A stretch of DNA of 64,000 nucleotides from Porticoccus sp038143955 (GCA_038143955.1 JAYQMT010000005.1:806001-870000); one strand, 5' to 3'. Shown: positions 9,670 through 18,951, counted from the first letter of the stretch. The notes: generated by a model from the letters alone, not told the origin. Translations and numbers: made by a program.

Positions 9670-9909
9670 ATGATTATTATTTTATGGGTTCTAATAGCTG
9701 TCGCTGGAGTTTGCGCATCATGCTTCTTTCTGAATAAATATCTAAATAGAAAACTGGTGATCTTTATTTTCAGCATTTTTTCTTTGACTGGTCTGTCGGT
9801 CTCTGTATTAAACGATATGAATGATTATACCCCTTGGTTTGTATGCTCCCTGCCCTTAATTGTTTATCTTATTTATATAATGATTTTTGATGATTCTAAA
9901 AATTCCTAA
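9670..9909 (+). CDS. small three-helix membrane protein, unknown function
   Basis: 79 residues with three hydrophobic segments (about 2-21, 28-44 and 55-72) joined by short polar turns, preceded by a purine-rich AGGATAATAAA stretch that can serve as ribosome binding site. No family recognised. It sits 37 bases after the COQ7-like gene and 35 bases before the secreted Msr fusion on the same strand, so it is probably part of the same stress operon. Its lack of charged motifs makes a specific role impossible to assign. Confidence 0.55.
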   Translation: MIIILWVLIAVAGVCASCFFLNKYLNRKLVIFIFSIFSLTGLSVSVLNDMNDYTPWFVCSLPLIVYLIYIMIFDDSKNS

Positions 9910-9944
9910 TATTTTTTATTTATTTCTAATAAGGGTTTAGTTAA

Positions 9945-11216
9945 ATGAGCCTTAATCTCAGCCGAATTTTTATATATTTATTTTTTATGCATGCAGTAAT
10001 TTTTAATTTCGTGCATGCTGAAAATAAACAACTTATGACTTCTCATATCCAAAAAATTGTTCTTGGTTCTGGCTGTTTTTGGGGGCTGAGAAAAATTATG
10101 AGGCACTTGAAGGGGTGATAGATGCTGTATCAGGTTATTCAGATGGTTATGGCTTAGAGCCAACTTATAACGAAATCACTAAACTAAAAAATAAATTTAA
10201 TTCTAACAATTATGCAGAAGTTGTAGAGGTTACTTATAATACAAATATTATCACTACAGAAATGCTATTAAAGTATTATTTTGAATCTCATGATCCAACA
10301 CAGTTGAACAAACAAGGGAACGATATTGGTACGCAATATAGATCAATCATTTTGTACTCCAACAAAGCACAAAAAAGTCGCAGAAAAAATTTTCTTAACT
10401 TATCAAGAGCTGCTAACAGAAGCAAATTATGGAAAAATTATAACTCAATTGAAGCCACTTAATAACTTTTATAAGGCTGAAACATATCATCAAAATTATA
10501 TAAAAAAAAATCCAAATGGATACTGCCCAGATCACTCTACAGGTATAAAATTCAATATTACAAAAAAACCAAAGATACCTAACAATCATAATCTCAAAAA
10601 GGGAAAGTATATTGTTATTATTGAGCCTCAAGGTTATTGTACTTATTGTGAAACATTTAAATCTGAGACATTGAACGATTATTCTGGGAGCATACCTGTG
10701 GCTTTCAGGCTAGCGAGCCAATTAAATCAATTAAAGATTCATTCACCGACATGGGCAACTCCAACTATTATTTTCCTGCAGGATGGCGAAGAGATATTTG
10801 GTCACCAAGGTCTAATGTCTTCGAAAGAATTTTATCAAGCCCTGGGCTACTTCATGCTTGGTGACTCAGAAGCTTATAAAGTGGCTTTCGAAAATGCAAC
10901 TGACAGGAGATTTTGTAAAGAATACGATATATTCAAAAATACTCCCGATGGAGTGTTTGTCGATAAAATTAGTGGGGTGCCTTTATTTGACACAAGAGAT
11001 AGGTACAATTCTTTCAGTGGATGGCTGTCCTTTACAAAACCCATAGATGGTGCCATATATTATAAGGTCGATAACAGTAATGGAATGGAAAGAACTGAAG
11101 TACGATCAACTATATCAGATATTCATTTAGGACATGTTTTCCCTGATGGACCGAATGGTTTACCAAGATACTGTATCAATGCAACTGTTTTAGAATTTAA
11201 AAAGAGAGCCAAATAA
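9945..11216 (+). CDS. exported MsrA-thioredoxin-like-MsrB fusion (two frame breaks)
   Basis: Predicted to repair both diastereomers of oxidised methionine in exported proteins. The ATG at 9945 gives a signal peptide (hydrophobic core, then VHAENKQ). Next comes an MsrA domain with the catalytic motif GCFWG and GTQYRS. A middle domain of about 90 residues has a CTYC redox pair, a thioredoxin-like arrangement and a conserved TPTIIFL strand. The C-terminal MsrB domain has GWLSF, LGHVFPDGP and the catalytic Cys of RYCIN. The MsrB zinc-binding CxxC pairs are missing. The frame breaks at a G run (10081-10085) and an A run (10371-10376), and one base at each restores it. In Neisseria PilB the thioredoxin domain is N-terminal. 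Here it lies between the two reductases. Confidence 0.85.
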
Positions 11217-11222
11217 AACTTT

Positions 11223-11237
11223 TGTTACAATGTATCA
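11223..11237. promoter_or_regulatory. possible Zur-type operator
   Basis: TGTTACA and TGTATCA form an inverted repeat with one central base (six of seven positions pair). The layout resembles the TGTTATA/TATAACA-like core of gammaproteobacterial Zur boxes. It lies about 41 bases before the ATG of the small exported protein that precedes a ZnuD-like receptor, which is where zinc control would be expected. The match is modest and the site is only a candidate. Confidence 0.35.
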
Positions 11238-11278
11238 AATGTATTGATTTACTATTATTAGTCAATATAATTTTTGTC

Positions 11279-11572
11279 ATGATTTTTAATAGAAAATTTC
11301 TTCAAATCTTTATTTTAATTTTGAGTATGGAGTCGTTTGCCCAAACTTATGCTGCCCATGATCAATCACATTCGAATCACGATCATATAACGCAAGAGTC
11401 CTTGCTATATTGTATCGATTGTTATGTTAATTTCGCTGCAGCTCAACCGGTAGGGCTAGATTTTAGAATAAAATATGTCGAATTTTCAAGTACATCTATA
11501 GCGTCAATCAGATCATATGGCATTCATATATATGACCCTCAAACCCACTATTACCAGTCTCGAGCTCCTTAA
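11279..11572 (+). CDS. small exported His/Cys-containing protein preceding the TonB receptor
   Basis: The ATG at 11279 gives 97 residues. The open frame extends upstream to 11222, but the signal sequence proper begins at MIFNRKFLQIFILILSMESF, so I choose the later start. The mature part begins with a His-rich stretch (HDQSHSNHDH), then has YCIDCY (a CxxC pair), and it ends in SRAP. Small exported proteins with this build and a terminal RAPP-like motif are often found in front of metal-related outer-membrane receptors and RND pumps, and two others occur in this window (at 32106 and 40560). A role as a periplasmic zinc or copper buffer or sensor is inferred, not shown. Confidence 0.55.
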   Translation: MIFNRKFLQIFILILSMESFAQTYAAHDQSHSNHDHITQESLLYCIDCYVNFAAAQPVGLDFRIKYVEFSSTSIASIRSYGIHIYDPQTHYYQSRAP

Positions 11573-11628
11573 ATATTATTAAATTAAGCGTCATTTTTTA
11601 ATTAATTCAATTTTTTATGGAGTTGTAA

Positions 11629-13722
11629 ATGAGAAATATTCTTATATGTACCCTTTTTGTTTTTGCATCATATGCCTATGCTGCGGAAGATAAAAAAATA
11701 GGACTACAGGAAATACCGGTAACAGCAAACCCTTTACAAGTTTACTCTAACGATATGGTTAAGCCAGTAAGAGTAGTAGGAAGTAAGGAGTTAATAAAGA
11801 ATAACTCGGCTTCTTTAGGTAAAAATCTAAAGAATATACCAGGTGTAAGTAATAGTGCTTGGGGAGAAAATGTTGGTAGGCCTGTTATTCGTGGGATGTA
11901 TGGTAATCGAATCAAGATTCTAAATAACGGCCTTGAGGTAAACGATGTTTCTGCTATGTCAGGTGACCACCCTGTGGGTATAGATGCACTATCTGCAGAA
12001 CAGATTGAGATCATTAAAGGACCTGCATCAATTATTTATGGCGGAGGATCTGTAGGTGGAACAATTAATATTATTGACCATACAATTCATGATGAATTTA
12101 ATAAAGGACTAACTGGTGTTTATGATTTCAGTCATGGTGGTGCGCTTAGAGAGAGCACAAACTCTTTTAAAGCGGACTATGGTTTTAAAAACTTTATGCT
12201 TCATCTTGATGGGTTCAAGCGAGACAGTAAGAATTTAAAAATACCTGGTAATTCAGTATCGTCTAAGCTGAGTGCCGCAAGAGCAGCAGAAGGTGAGCCT
12301 ATTGCAAGGAATGCAAATGGCAAGAATACTCTTAATAGTTCATATAATGACAGCTATGGAAGTGGTGTTGGAGCATCCTACATATTTAGTGATGGATATA
12401 CTGGATTCTCACATAAAGGCTGCGATATGGAATATGGTAACCCAATCGAAAACGGTGCTCATATAGATGCCGAATCAGACAGATATAATTATATATTACA
12501 AAAAGATAATTTATCATCGAACATAAGTAGTTTTAAGTTTGATACTAGCTACACTGAATATGAGCATGATGAAGTAGAGCCAAGTGGAGAAATTGCTACT
12601 CAATTCTTAAGAAATACCTATGAAGGTAAATTCGAATTAACACATTCGTTCATTAGCGAAACAAGGGGTGTTATTGGGTTAGATTTTGGCACATCTAGAT
12701 TCTCAAAAGAGAAAGGTGGTCCAATGATTGCAAATAATAACTCCGAGAAGATATCTTTATATCTCTTAGAAAATTTCACTTACAATAACCAAAATATTAC
12801 ATTTGGTTTTAGGCAGGGCTTCGTCAAACACCATGGCAATGACTTCGTAAGTGATGATGGGTGTACTGTAGACTATCTTGAGGCTGGCTGTGAGGCAGCT
12901 GGAGGTGAAGAGAATACAACATCTTTTGATGATACTGAAAAAACATTTCAAACATCTAATATATCTATAGAAACAAAAATGGAACTGAGTCCAAGCTTAT
13001 CACTTGGCGTAAGTTTGAGTCACATTCAAAGAGCTCCAACTTATGAGGAGTTATTTGCATACGGTCATCACCATGCCACAGAAACAATTGAGCAAGGCGA
13101 TAGAGGATTAAGTGAGGAACGATCTAATTCCTTGGATATGACACTTAATTGGAAGGGTGAAAATAAAAATATCATAGTTTCGCCATATTACACTCGTTTT
13201 AATAGTTATATTGCAATGATGAATACTGGGCAAACTCAGAAACATATGCATGAAGGTGAAGAGGAGAGTGAAGAAATCTCAGTCTTCGAATACAAAAATA
13301 TACCTGCTGAGTTTTATGGTTTAGAGATTCAAGGTGATTTTGACTTATCCAAGAATTATAAATTAAGTCTCTGGGGTGACTACGTGAGGGCAAAGAATCG
13401 AGATGGAGGAGATTTACCTAGAATACCACCAGCAACACTAGGAGCAACTATTTTTGGTGACTGGGGTAATTTCAAAAGCGACCTGAGCATGAGACAAGTA
13501 TTTAGTCAAAATAAAATTGGGAAGCATGAGATTAAAACTGATGATTATTCTGACGTAACTTTTAACTTAAGCTATCAAATACCCTCACATAAATCAGTTA
13601 GCATATATATTAAAGCTGAAAATTTATTAGATGAAGATATTAGAGATCATGCGTCTTTCATAAAAGATCAAATTCTTGGTGGCGGAAGAAATATTAAAGG
13701 TGGCTTTAACGTAAGTTTTTAA
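11629..13722 (+). CDS. TonB-dependent outer-membrane receptor, ZnuD-like (zinc)
   Basis: 697 residues with signal peptide (cut near AYA-AED), a plug domain (NIPGVSNS, RPVIRGMYGNRIKIL, IEIIKGPASIIYGGGSVGGTIN) and a full beta-barrel ending in the aromatic residue of FNVSF. It should import a ligand across the outer membrane using TonB energy. The barrel has FAYGHHHATETIEQGDRGLSEERSNSLD, close in arrangement to the zinc receptor ZnuD, and an acidic and His-rich external loop (QKHMHEGEEESEE). That makes a divalent metal the likely substrate. The preceding small His/Cys protein and a possible Zur site agree with zinc. Heme or another metal chelate remains possible. The reading frame is intact over 2.1 kb. 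Confidence 0.85.
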   Translation: MRNILICTLFVFASYAYAAEDKKIGLQEIPVTANPLQVYSNDMVKPVRVVGSKELIKNNSASLGKNLKNIPGVSNSAWGENVGRPVIRGMYGNRIKILNNGLEVNDVSAMSGDHPVGIDALSAEQIEIIKGPASIIYGGGSVGGTINIIDHTIHDEFNKGLTGVYDFSHGGALRESTNSFKADYGFKNFMLHLDGFKRDSKNLKIPGNSVSSKLSAARAAEGEPIARNANGKNTLNSSYNDSYGSGVGASYIFSDGYTGFSHKGCDMEYGNPIENGAHIDAESDRYNYILQKDNLSSNISSFKFDTSYTEYEHDEVEPSGEIATQFLRNTYEGKFELTHSFISETRGVIGLDFGTSRFSKEKGGPMIANNNSEKISLYLLENFTYNNQNITFGFRQGFVKHHGNDFVSDDGCTVDYLEAGCEAAGGEENTTSFDDTEKTFQTSNISIETKMELSPSLSLGVSLSHIQRAPTYEELFAYGHHHATETIEQGDRGLSEERSNSLDMTLNWKGENKNIIVSPYYTRFNSYIAMMNTGQTQKHMHEGEEESEEISVFEYKNIPAEFYGLEIQGDFDLSKNYKLSLWGDYVRAKNRDGGDLPRIPPATLGATIFGDWGNFKSDLSMRQVFSQNKIGKHEIKTDDYSDVTFNLSYQIPSHKSVSIYIKAENLLDEDIRDHASFIKDQILGGGRNIKGGFNVSF

Positions 13723-13759
13723 AAAATTCGTAGTAAAAAGTATTTTTACAGGTAAACGA

Positions 13760-13803
13760 AAGGGCAATCTTTGATTTTAAATCTGGATTGCTCTTTTTTT
13801 ATT
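13760..13803 (+). terminator. intrinsic terminator after the TonB receptor
   Basis: AAGGGCAATC (13760-13769) pairs with GATTGCTCTT (13786-13795) over ten positions with one G-U pair. The stem is followed directly by a run of T. It lies about 40 bases after the receptor stop and ahead of the convergent small gene. Confidence 0.85.
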
Positions 13804-13844
13804 TGAGGAGTAACTTAGGCATAAATTTAGAGGTTTACAAGCTG

Positions 13845-14120
13845 TCAGCTTGAAACAGAGGACTTAGGAGCAAAGACGGAATCTTTTACTTTTTTTGCTT
13901 GTTGATATTTTTTGCGGTAGCAGAATTTGTATAAAGAATTTGCATCTTCAAATATATGCCTCTTACCTGAATTCTCATAAACTAACCAATAAGTATTTCT
14001 AGTTACCAGCTCAAATCCAAGTTCTTTTAATTTTAATTCAGACTTTTTGATAAGGCTAAGTTCTTTATCTCTACGAGCTTGTTCTTCAGGCCAGCTAAAA
14101 CTTTTTTTATTATATCTCAT
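13845..14120 (-). CDS. small basic protein of unknown function
   Basis: 91 residues, rich in Lys and Arg, without signal peptide or membrane segment. Two features stand out: an N-terminal charged helix (WPEEQARRDKELSLIKKSELKLKELG) and a central segment (YWLVYENSGKRHIFEDANSLYKFCYRKK) that alternates aromatic and basic residues. No family recognised. It is convergent with the TonB receptor and about 125 bases ahead of queE on the same strand. The start is the only ATG that keeps the charged helix. It is likely real because of its even residue composition and its own intergenic spacing. Confidence 0.55.
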   Translation of the reverse strand: MRYNKKSFSWPEEQARRDKELSLIKKSELKLKELGFELVTRNTYWLVYENSGKRHIFEDANSLYKFCYRKKYQQAKKVKDSVFAPKSSVSS

Positions 14121-14246
14121 ATCAACCTAATAGTTTATTTAAGAGAGAACAAATGAATAAGGAAATTTAATAATTTAAAGATTTTTTTTTAGCCTGTAAA
14201 GATATTTTTTTGAGGTCAAGTTAAAATAAAGATTAAATTGACGAAA

Positions 14247-14909
14247 TCAGCTGATATTTAAAACCTTATGAGTTTGCAGATTTAACCGCCATTTTGGGTT
14301 ATCAAGGCAAAAACGAACTGCATCTTGAGTGGCTCTATCCTTATTTGGATAAATATATTCTAATGGCAGAGGTTCGGCCATAGGTGTTAAATAATAGAAG
14401 TCTGCTTTAATGTGCGAAAAATTTTCAGGCATAGCATCCCTTTGAGGAAAGACTAATTTGAGCTCGTTACAGTATTTAATCACGACTTTTGAAGAGCCTT
14501 TTGGACTGCAACATATCCAGTCTATACCCAATGGAAGAGGCAAAGTTCCATTTGTTTCTATAGCAACTTCGAAGCCCAGTTGATGAAAATTTTTAATCAA
14601 ATCTTCATCTACCTGAAGTGCTGGCTCTCCTCCTGTACATACCACAAAAGGCTTACCATTTTTATTTGGCCAAAGATTACTCACCGTTGTAGCCAAATCT
14701 AATGCCGAGATATATTCTCCACCATTCCGGCCATCGGTTCCAAGAATATCAGTATCACAAAAGCTGCATGAAGAACGAGCTCTATCTTCCTCCTTTCCAT
14801 TCCATAAGTTACATTTACTAAACCTACAAAAAATGGCTGGCCTACCAGATTGAGCGCCCTCGCCTTGTAATGTGTAGAAAATTTCTTTTATCTTATATGT
14901 TTTTTTCAT
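14247..14909 (-). CDS. queE: 7-carboxy-7-deazaguanine synthase
   Basis: Radical SAM enzyme converting 6-carboxy-tetrahydropterin to 7-carboxy-7-deazaguanine, on the route to queuosine in tRNA. 220 residues from the ATG at 14909. The family's long spacing between the first cluster cysteine and the final CxxC is visible: CNLWNGKEEDRARSSC, then CSFCDTD. GGEPALQ and AIETNGTLPLP mark the SAM and substrate sites. The start overlaps the queC stop by one base (TAATG), so the two are translationally coupled. queF, the next enzyme, lies 34 kb away on the same strand. Confidence 0.93.
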   Translation of the reverse strand: MKKTYKIKEIFYTLQGEGAQSGRPAIFCRFSKCNLWNGKEEDRARSSCSFCDTDILGTDGRNGGEYISALDLATTVSNLWPNKNGKPFVVCTGGEPALQVDEDLIKNFHQLGFEVAIETNGTLPLPLGIDWICCSPKGSSKVVIKYCNELKLVFPQRDAMPENFSHIKADFYYLTPMAEPLPLEYIYPNKDRATQDAVRFCLDNPKWRLNLQTHKVLNIS

Positions 14910-15564
14910 TATATATATCCAGAAGGGTCGCTCATATAATTCAAAGCAAAAGCTTCTTTTCGCTCGAAGCAAGCTCCACACTTTCCGCAAGCTAGATCTT
15001 TTCCATTATAGCAACTCCATGTTTTACTGTAATCTAAGCCCATAAGGAGGCCTTCTTTTACTATTTGTCCTTTATCATAATGCAAATATGGGGTCACTAT
15101 TTCTATTGGTTCGTAATTTGCAACGGCACAAACATCGTTCATTTTTTTACAAATTCTGGCCTACAATCTGGGTATATTGTATGGTCTCCTGTATGGGCTC
15201 CATAAAAAACTTTTGCTGCATTAATAGAAACTGCATAACCAACAGCTAAGGAGAGCAAAATCATATTTCTGTTTGGGACAATAGTTGATCGCATAGTTTT
15301 ATCAGCATAATGACCTTCTGGTATATTAATGTTTGATGTTAATGAAGAACCCTGAATAAGTTGATTTATCGCAGTGATATCAATAACTTTATGCGGCACC
15401 TGAAGCTCTAAACAAGCGGACTCAGCATACTGAATTTCTTTAGCATGCCTCTGACCATAATCAAATGTTACTGCTGAGACATAATGGCCTTCTTTCACCA
15501 TTCGATTAAGAAGAGTAAATGAGTCCATTCCCCCAGAAAAGATAACTACAATTTTTTCAGTCAT
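14909..15564 (-). CDS. queC: 7-cyano-7-deazaguanine synthase (frame broken at an A run)
   Basis: ATP-dependent enzyme that turns the QueE product into preQ0. The PP-loop SGGMDS lies at about residues 10-15, and HTGDHTIYPDCRPEF is the conserved central motif. The C-terminal zinc site CGKCGAC with the upstream Cys of TWSCYNG is present. The frame breaks in the seven-base run at 15142-15148. One more base joins PEFVKK to MNDVCAVANYEPIEIVTPYL, giving about 219 residues, the family length. The gene ends overlapping queE by one base. Confidence 0.92.
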
Positions 15565-15612
15565 AAAATTATATCTAATCTAGATCTATTGTTGAGTTGG
15601 ATGGGCCTATTA

Positions 15613-16206
15613 TCAATTCGAGTTCATGCTGCTATCCAAAGTCGACTCTATGGCCTCGATCATTTTGTCAGCAAGAGGATCCGTTATAGATGAATAAGCA
15701 GCAACGAAATTTCCTTCACCGTTTAATAGATATTTATGAAAATTCCATCGTGGTGCCCCTGATTTTTTCTTAGCCCAAGAGTAGAATGGATGGGCATTTT
15801 TTCCTTTAACATGAACTTTCGATGTCATTGGAAAATTAACATTGAATTTAACAGTGCAAAAATTCTTTATCTCACTCTCAGTACCTGGTTCTTGCCCCAT
15901 AAAGTCGTTTGATGGCACACCTAACACAACTAAACCTTTCTCGCTATATTTGTTCCATAAACTCTGTAAACCAGAATATTGGGATGTGAAGCCGCAACGA
16001 GACGCTGTGTTGACGACTAACAAGACTTTGCCATTAAAAGTAGAAAGGGGCAGCGGCTCCCCATCAATAGAAATAAAATCGAATTGATGGGCGCTTCCAT
16101 CAAAGTTAATTTCATTTGTGCTCATATCATTTACTCCAGATAAAGTTGAATTGGCGCAAGCTAGGGCTTGATATGTAAGAAAAATACCAACTAAAATTAA
16201 TTTCAT
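15613..16206 (-). CDS. exported glutathione peroxidase family protein
   Basis: 197 residues with an N-terminal signal sequence (MKLILVGIFLTYQALA, then CANS, so it could be a lipoprotein at Cys17). The GPx fold is complete: NTASRCGFTSQYSGLQ with the peroxidatic Cys, LGVPSNDFMGQEPG, and WNFHKYLL with the catalytic-site Trp. It reduces hydrogen or lipid peroxides, usually with thioredoxin as electron donor in Cys-type bacterial enzymes. Export places it in the periplasm. It is divergent from a TlpA-like thioredoxin gene that could serve as its reductant, with about 125 bases of shared promoter region between them. Confidence 0.9.
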   Translation of the reverse strand: MKLILVGIFLTYQALACANSTLSGVNDMSTNEINFDGSAHQFDFISIDGEPLPLSTFNGKVLLVVNTASRCGFTSQYSGLQSLWNKYSEKGLVVLGVPSNDFMGQEPGTESEIKNFCTVKFNVNFPMTSKVHVKGKNAHPFYSWAKKKSGAPRWNFHKYLLNGEGNFVAAYSSITDPLADKMIEAIESTLDSSMNSN

Positions 16207-16330
16207 TGATTCCCTCTCATGACTATAAAAACTTAAGCGACATACTTATACACCTTCATCTATAATACATGAGTCAAAGCCCACAATCACAGAAACGGTT
16301 ACTAAAAATCAAAGTTTTTAGTCTATAAAT

Positions 16331-16852
16331 ATGCATATAAAAAAATTTGTGTTATTTATTTTTTTAATCTTAATGCCATTATATACATTGGCTGATAAAA
16401 AAATGAATCTCATATATCCGCCCTCACCACTTCCACTATTATCATTCGATGATGGATTAAAATCAGTCGGTATAGAAAAATTTGCAGGGAAATATGTTTT
16501 GATGAACTTTTGGGCAACCTGGTGTGCACCTTGTGTTACCGAAATGCCATCACTCGATAAGCTAGCTGTACGTCTCCATACAAAAGGACTTATTGTAGTT
16601 GCAGTTAGTCAAGATCTTAATGGACTATCGAAAGTAGAAGCTTTTTTAAAGCCAATGATGTTAGAGGAAATTGTAATATGGTACGACGAAAAGAATAAAG
16701 GTTTTCGAGAGCTGGGCTTAAGGGGTTTACCTACAACTATTTTGATTAACCCTAAAGGCTTGATCGTAGCAAAACTTGAAGGTTCTGCAGAATGGAATGA
16801 GGGTGCACTATTAGCACAAATAGAGAAAATTATTGAAGCCGACGATAGTTAA
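16331..16852 (+). CDS. TlpA/ResA-like exported thioredoxin-fold protein
   Basis: 173 residues with a signal sequence (MHIKKFVLFIFLILMPLYTLA). The AhpC-TSA/Redoxin fold shows the active site WATWCAPC at about residues 60-67, and the cis-Pro loop as GLPTTILI near residue 138. Proteins of this type reduce disulfides in the periplasm. The divergent glutathione peroxidase and the nearby exported Msr fusion are plausible clients, an inference from position. The frame is intact. Confidence 0.88.
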   Translation: MHIKKFVLFIFLILMPLYTLADKKMNLIYPPSPLPLLSFDDGLKSVGIEKFAGKYVLMNFWATWCAPCVTEMPSLDKLAVRLHTKGLIVVAVSQDLNGLSKVEAFLKPMMLEEIVIWYDEKNKGFRELGLRGLPTTILINPKGLIVAKLEGSAEWNEGALLAQIEKIIEADDS

Positions 16853-16870
16853 AAAATATAATTCTTATTT

Positions 16871-17304
16871 CTAATAAGTAGCATCAGCAAAGAGAAAATG
16901 TAACATAGCAACAATCACAACAAGTCTTAAGCGCATGGAGTAGTAATTAGGTTCAATTTTATAATGACCAAAAACTATTTTATCTATCTTTAATCCAGCG
17001 ATATGCATGAAGCCTAAAAAAACAATAAAAAAGGTGTTGGTATTAATAAAAAAAATACCCAAATCAAAATAGGTGGAATAACACTTACGACAAATTTTTT
17101 GCTCTTTTCATTATTACTTGTAAGCGCAAAACCCCAATGAATACCACTCATAAAAGCTATGATGATAATAGAGTATATTATGAATGCTCGCTCAGATATA
17201 GCCTGTATTTGAGGAAAAAATAAAACTGAAATATACGATATAAAAAATGGCAGCAAGCCTAGATATCCTAGATATAAAGTTACTGAAAAATTTTTATTGA
17301 TCAT
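16871..17304 (-). CDS. DUF3429 membrane protein (frame broken at a T run)
   Basis: About 144 residues in four to five hydrophobic segments. Family features are YLGYLGLLPFF near the start, IAFMSGIHWGFAL in the middle, PPILIWVFFLL, and the C-terminal KIEPNYYSMRLRLVVIVAML. The frame breaks in the A/T run at 17016-17022. One base joins PTPFLLFF to LGFMHIAGLKID. DUF3429 proteins are of unknown function and recur beside photolyase, lipocalin and CFA-synthase-like genes in marine and photosynthetic bacteria, exactly the setting here. Confidence 0.8.
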
Positions 17305-17382
17305 GTGTAAAGTTGTCTCTGATTTTCTTTATTTCTTAAAATGGGTATGGATAGGTTGTCAACCCTGTGTCAAAATCAACAA

Positions 17383-17946
17383 ATGCTTACAAAAAAATAT
17401 TTTCTTTTTATACTTCTGTATATATTTAGCTCTAATTTAGCTTTTGCTGAAATAAGACCAATTGATAACTTTAATATAGCTCAATATCTTGGTAAATGGT
17501 ATGAAATTGCTAGGCTAGACCATTGGTTTGAAAGAGATATGATACAGGTTTCAGCCAACTATTCTATGCTAAATGATGGGGTGATAAAGGTTACCAACCA
17601 AGGATTAAAAAAGCCAGGCAAACTGAAGGTAGCTAATGGTAAAGCACGTTTTGCAGGTAAAAGAGATCAAGGGCATCTAAAAGTATCTTTTTTCTGGCCT
17701 TTCTCTACTCCATATATAATTTTTGAATTAGACGACGACTACCAATTTGCCTATGTCACGAGTGATAGTAAGTCATATCTCTGGTTTCTCGCAAGAACAC
17801 CATGTGTAAGCCAAAAACTGAAGGATGATTTTGAAGAGAAAACTAAAAGCTTAGGTTTTGATATAAGTGGATTAATTTATGTTGAGCAAGCTTGCAATCC
17901 CTCAGACAAACATACAAAAATACAAAAAAAAGTGGGCTATAGATAA
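17383..17946 (+). CDS. bacterial lipocalin (Blc-like), exported
   Basis: The ATG at 17383 gives 187 residues with a signal peptide (MLTKKYFLFILLYIFSSNLAFA). The lipocalin signature GKWYEIARLDHWFER is at the normal place after the signal. VSANYSML and FAYVTSDSKSYLWFLARTP mark further barrel strands. It probably binds or carries lipids or oxidised lipids at the envelope. There is no lipobox Cys, so unlike E. coli Blc it should be soluble in the periplasm. The upstream ATG at 17341 would add 14 residues before the signal and is unlikely. Lipocalin genes commonly accompany the photolyase and CFA-synthase-like operon found next door. Confidence 0.88.
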   Translation: MLTKKYFLFILLYIFSSNLAFAEIRPIDNFNIAQYLGKWYEIARLDHWFERDMIQVSANYSMLNDGVIKVTNQGLKKPGKLKVANGKARFAGKRDQGHLKVSFFWPFSTPYIIFELDDDYQFAYVTSDSKSYLWFLARTPCVSQKLKDDFEEKTKSLGFDISGLIYVEQACNPSDKHTKIQKKVGYR

Positions 17947-17950
17947 ACTA

Positions 17951-18135
17951 TTATTTATTTGTGTCAACCTCACTCTCTATTGATTTAATTTTGTTAAGAA
18001 CAATATCAGCCTCTTTTGATAGTTCAGAGTATTTAAAAATGTCACCAGACCTTTGAGCTATCATGGCATCCTTCAGCTTGGATGCATACTCATCTTTTAG
18101 TTTTTTAAGCGGATTTTTTTAAATATTCCAAACAT
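17951..18135 (-). CDS. small DUF6435-like protein (frame broken at an A run)
   Basis: Too short and broken to appear in a simple frame scan. From an ATG at 18135 the protein starts MFGIFKK. One more base in the seven-base run at 18114-18120 continues it as NPLKKLKDEYASKLKDAM, then AQRSGDIFKYSELSKEAD, to a stop at 17951, about 61 residues in all. That is the layout of the DUF6435 family of short charged helical proteins. Function unknown. It is convergent with the lipocalin gene, the stops being only 4 bases apart. Confidence 0.65.
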
Positions 18136-18210
18136 AATATTCACCATCTCTTAGTTAGGTCACTATATATTTTCGATATAAAAATAAAAATTATTCTACA
18201 GCAATTAATT

Positions 18211-18951
18211 CTATTTAATTTTTTTCATTAGCCAGAAATATATACGATAAGGAAGCAAGCTTAGTATTTTTATAAAATTAGAAAAAAAGAAAGGAAATTT
18301 TATCTCAAAACTCTGGCTTTTTATTCCTTTTTTAATAAAAGTGGCTGCTCGTTTAGTTGTCATTAATGAAGGCATCTTAAAGTCGTTCAAATCAGTTAGT
18401 CTAGTCTTCACAAACCCAGGATTTACGAGCTGAACATTTATACCATGCTTAGCTAGATCGCAATTTAAATTTTCTGCTAGATGTATTAAGCCAGACTTAC
18501 TAGATCCATATCCAGTATCTTTTGGTAATCCACGATATCCGGCTATGCTAGAGATCAACACGATATGACCTTTTTGCTTTCTAACAAATTCAGGTACCAC
18601 ATGACTGAGTACTCTATAGGCTCCAACAAGGTTAATATTAATCATCTTTTCAATTTGTTTCACATCTATTGAATCAGAAGTCATAGGCCTAAAATATCCA
18701 GCGCAGTATATAAGCGTATCGATAGTCTCAATTTTACTAATAATATCTTTCCAGCCAATTTCTACAGAGGCATTATCAGCAACATCTAAAGGACAAGACA
18801 TTGATTTATATTTTATACCAGACGATAACGTATCAAGTCGCTTAGAATCTCTCGCTGAGAGAATAAGAAAATTATCGGCATCCTGTCCTAGTTCCTCTGC
18901 AAGCGCCCTACCAATTCCCTCACTTGCTCCTATGAGCCAAATTTTATTCAT
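18211..18951 (-). CDS. short-chain dehydrogenase/reductase of the CFA-synthase-like/DUF1365 operon
   Basis: 246 residues. The NAD(P)-binding motif is GASEGIGRALAEEL at about 8-21, catalytic Ser in LISSIAGYRG and catalytic YGSSK. The C-terminal hydrophobic stretch (FPFFFSNFIKILSLLPYRIYFWLMKK) suggests membrane contact. It is the last gene of a five-gene minus-strand operon and overlaps the DUF3833 gene by one base (TAATG). The same five gene families occur together in the singlet-oxygen-responsive regions of other bacteria, where they are tied to modification of membrane fatty acids. The exact step done by the SDR is not known. Confidence 0.88.
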   Translation of the reverse strand: MNKIWLIGASEGIGRALAEELGQDADNFLILSARDSKRLDTLSSGIKYKSMSCPLDVADNASVEIGWKDIISKIETIDTLIYCAGYFRPMTSDSIDVKQIEKMININLVGAYRVLSHVVPEFVRKQKGHIVLISSIAGYRGLPKDTGYGSSKSGLIHLAENLNCDLAKHGINVQLVNPGFVKTRLTDLNDFKMPSLMTTKRAATFIKKGIKSQSFEIKFPFFFSNFIKILSLLPYRIYFWLMKKIK

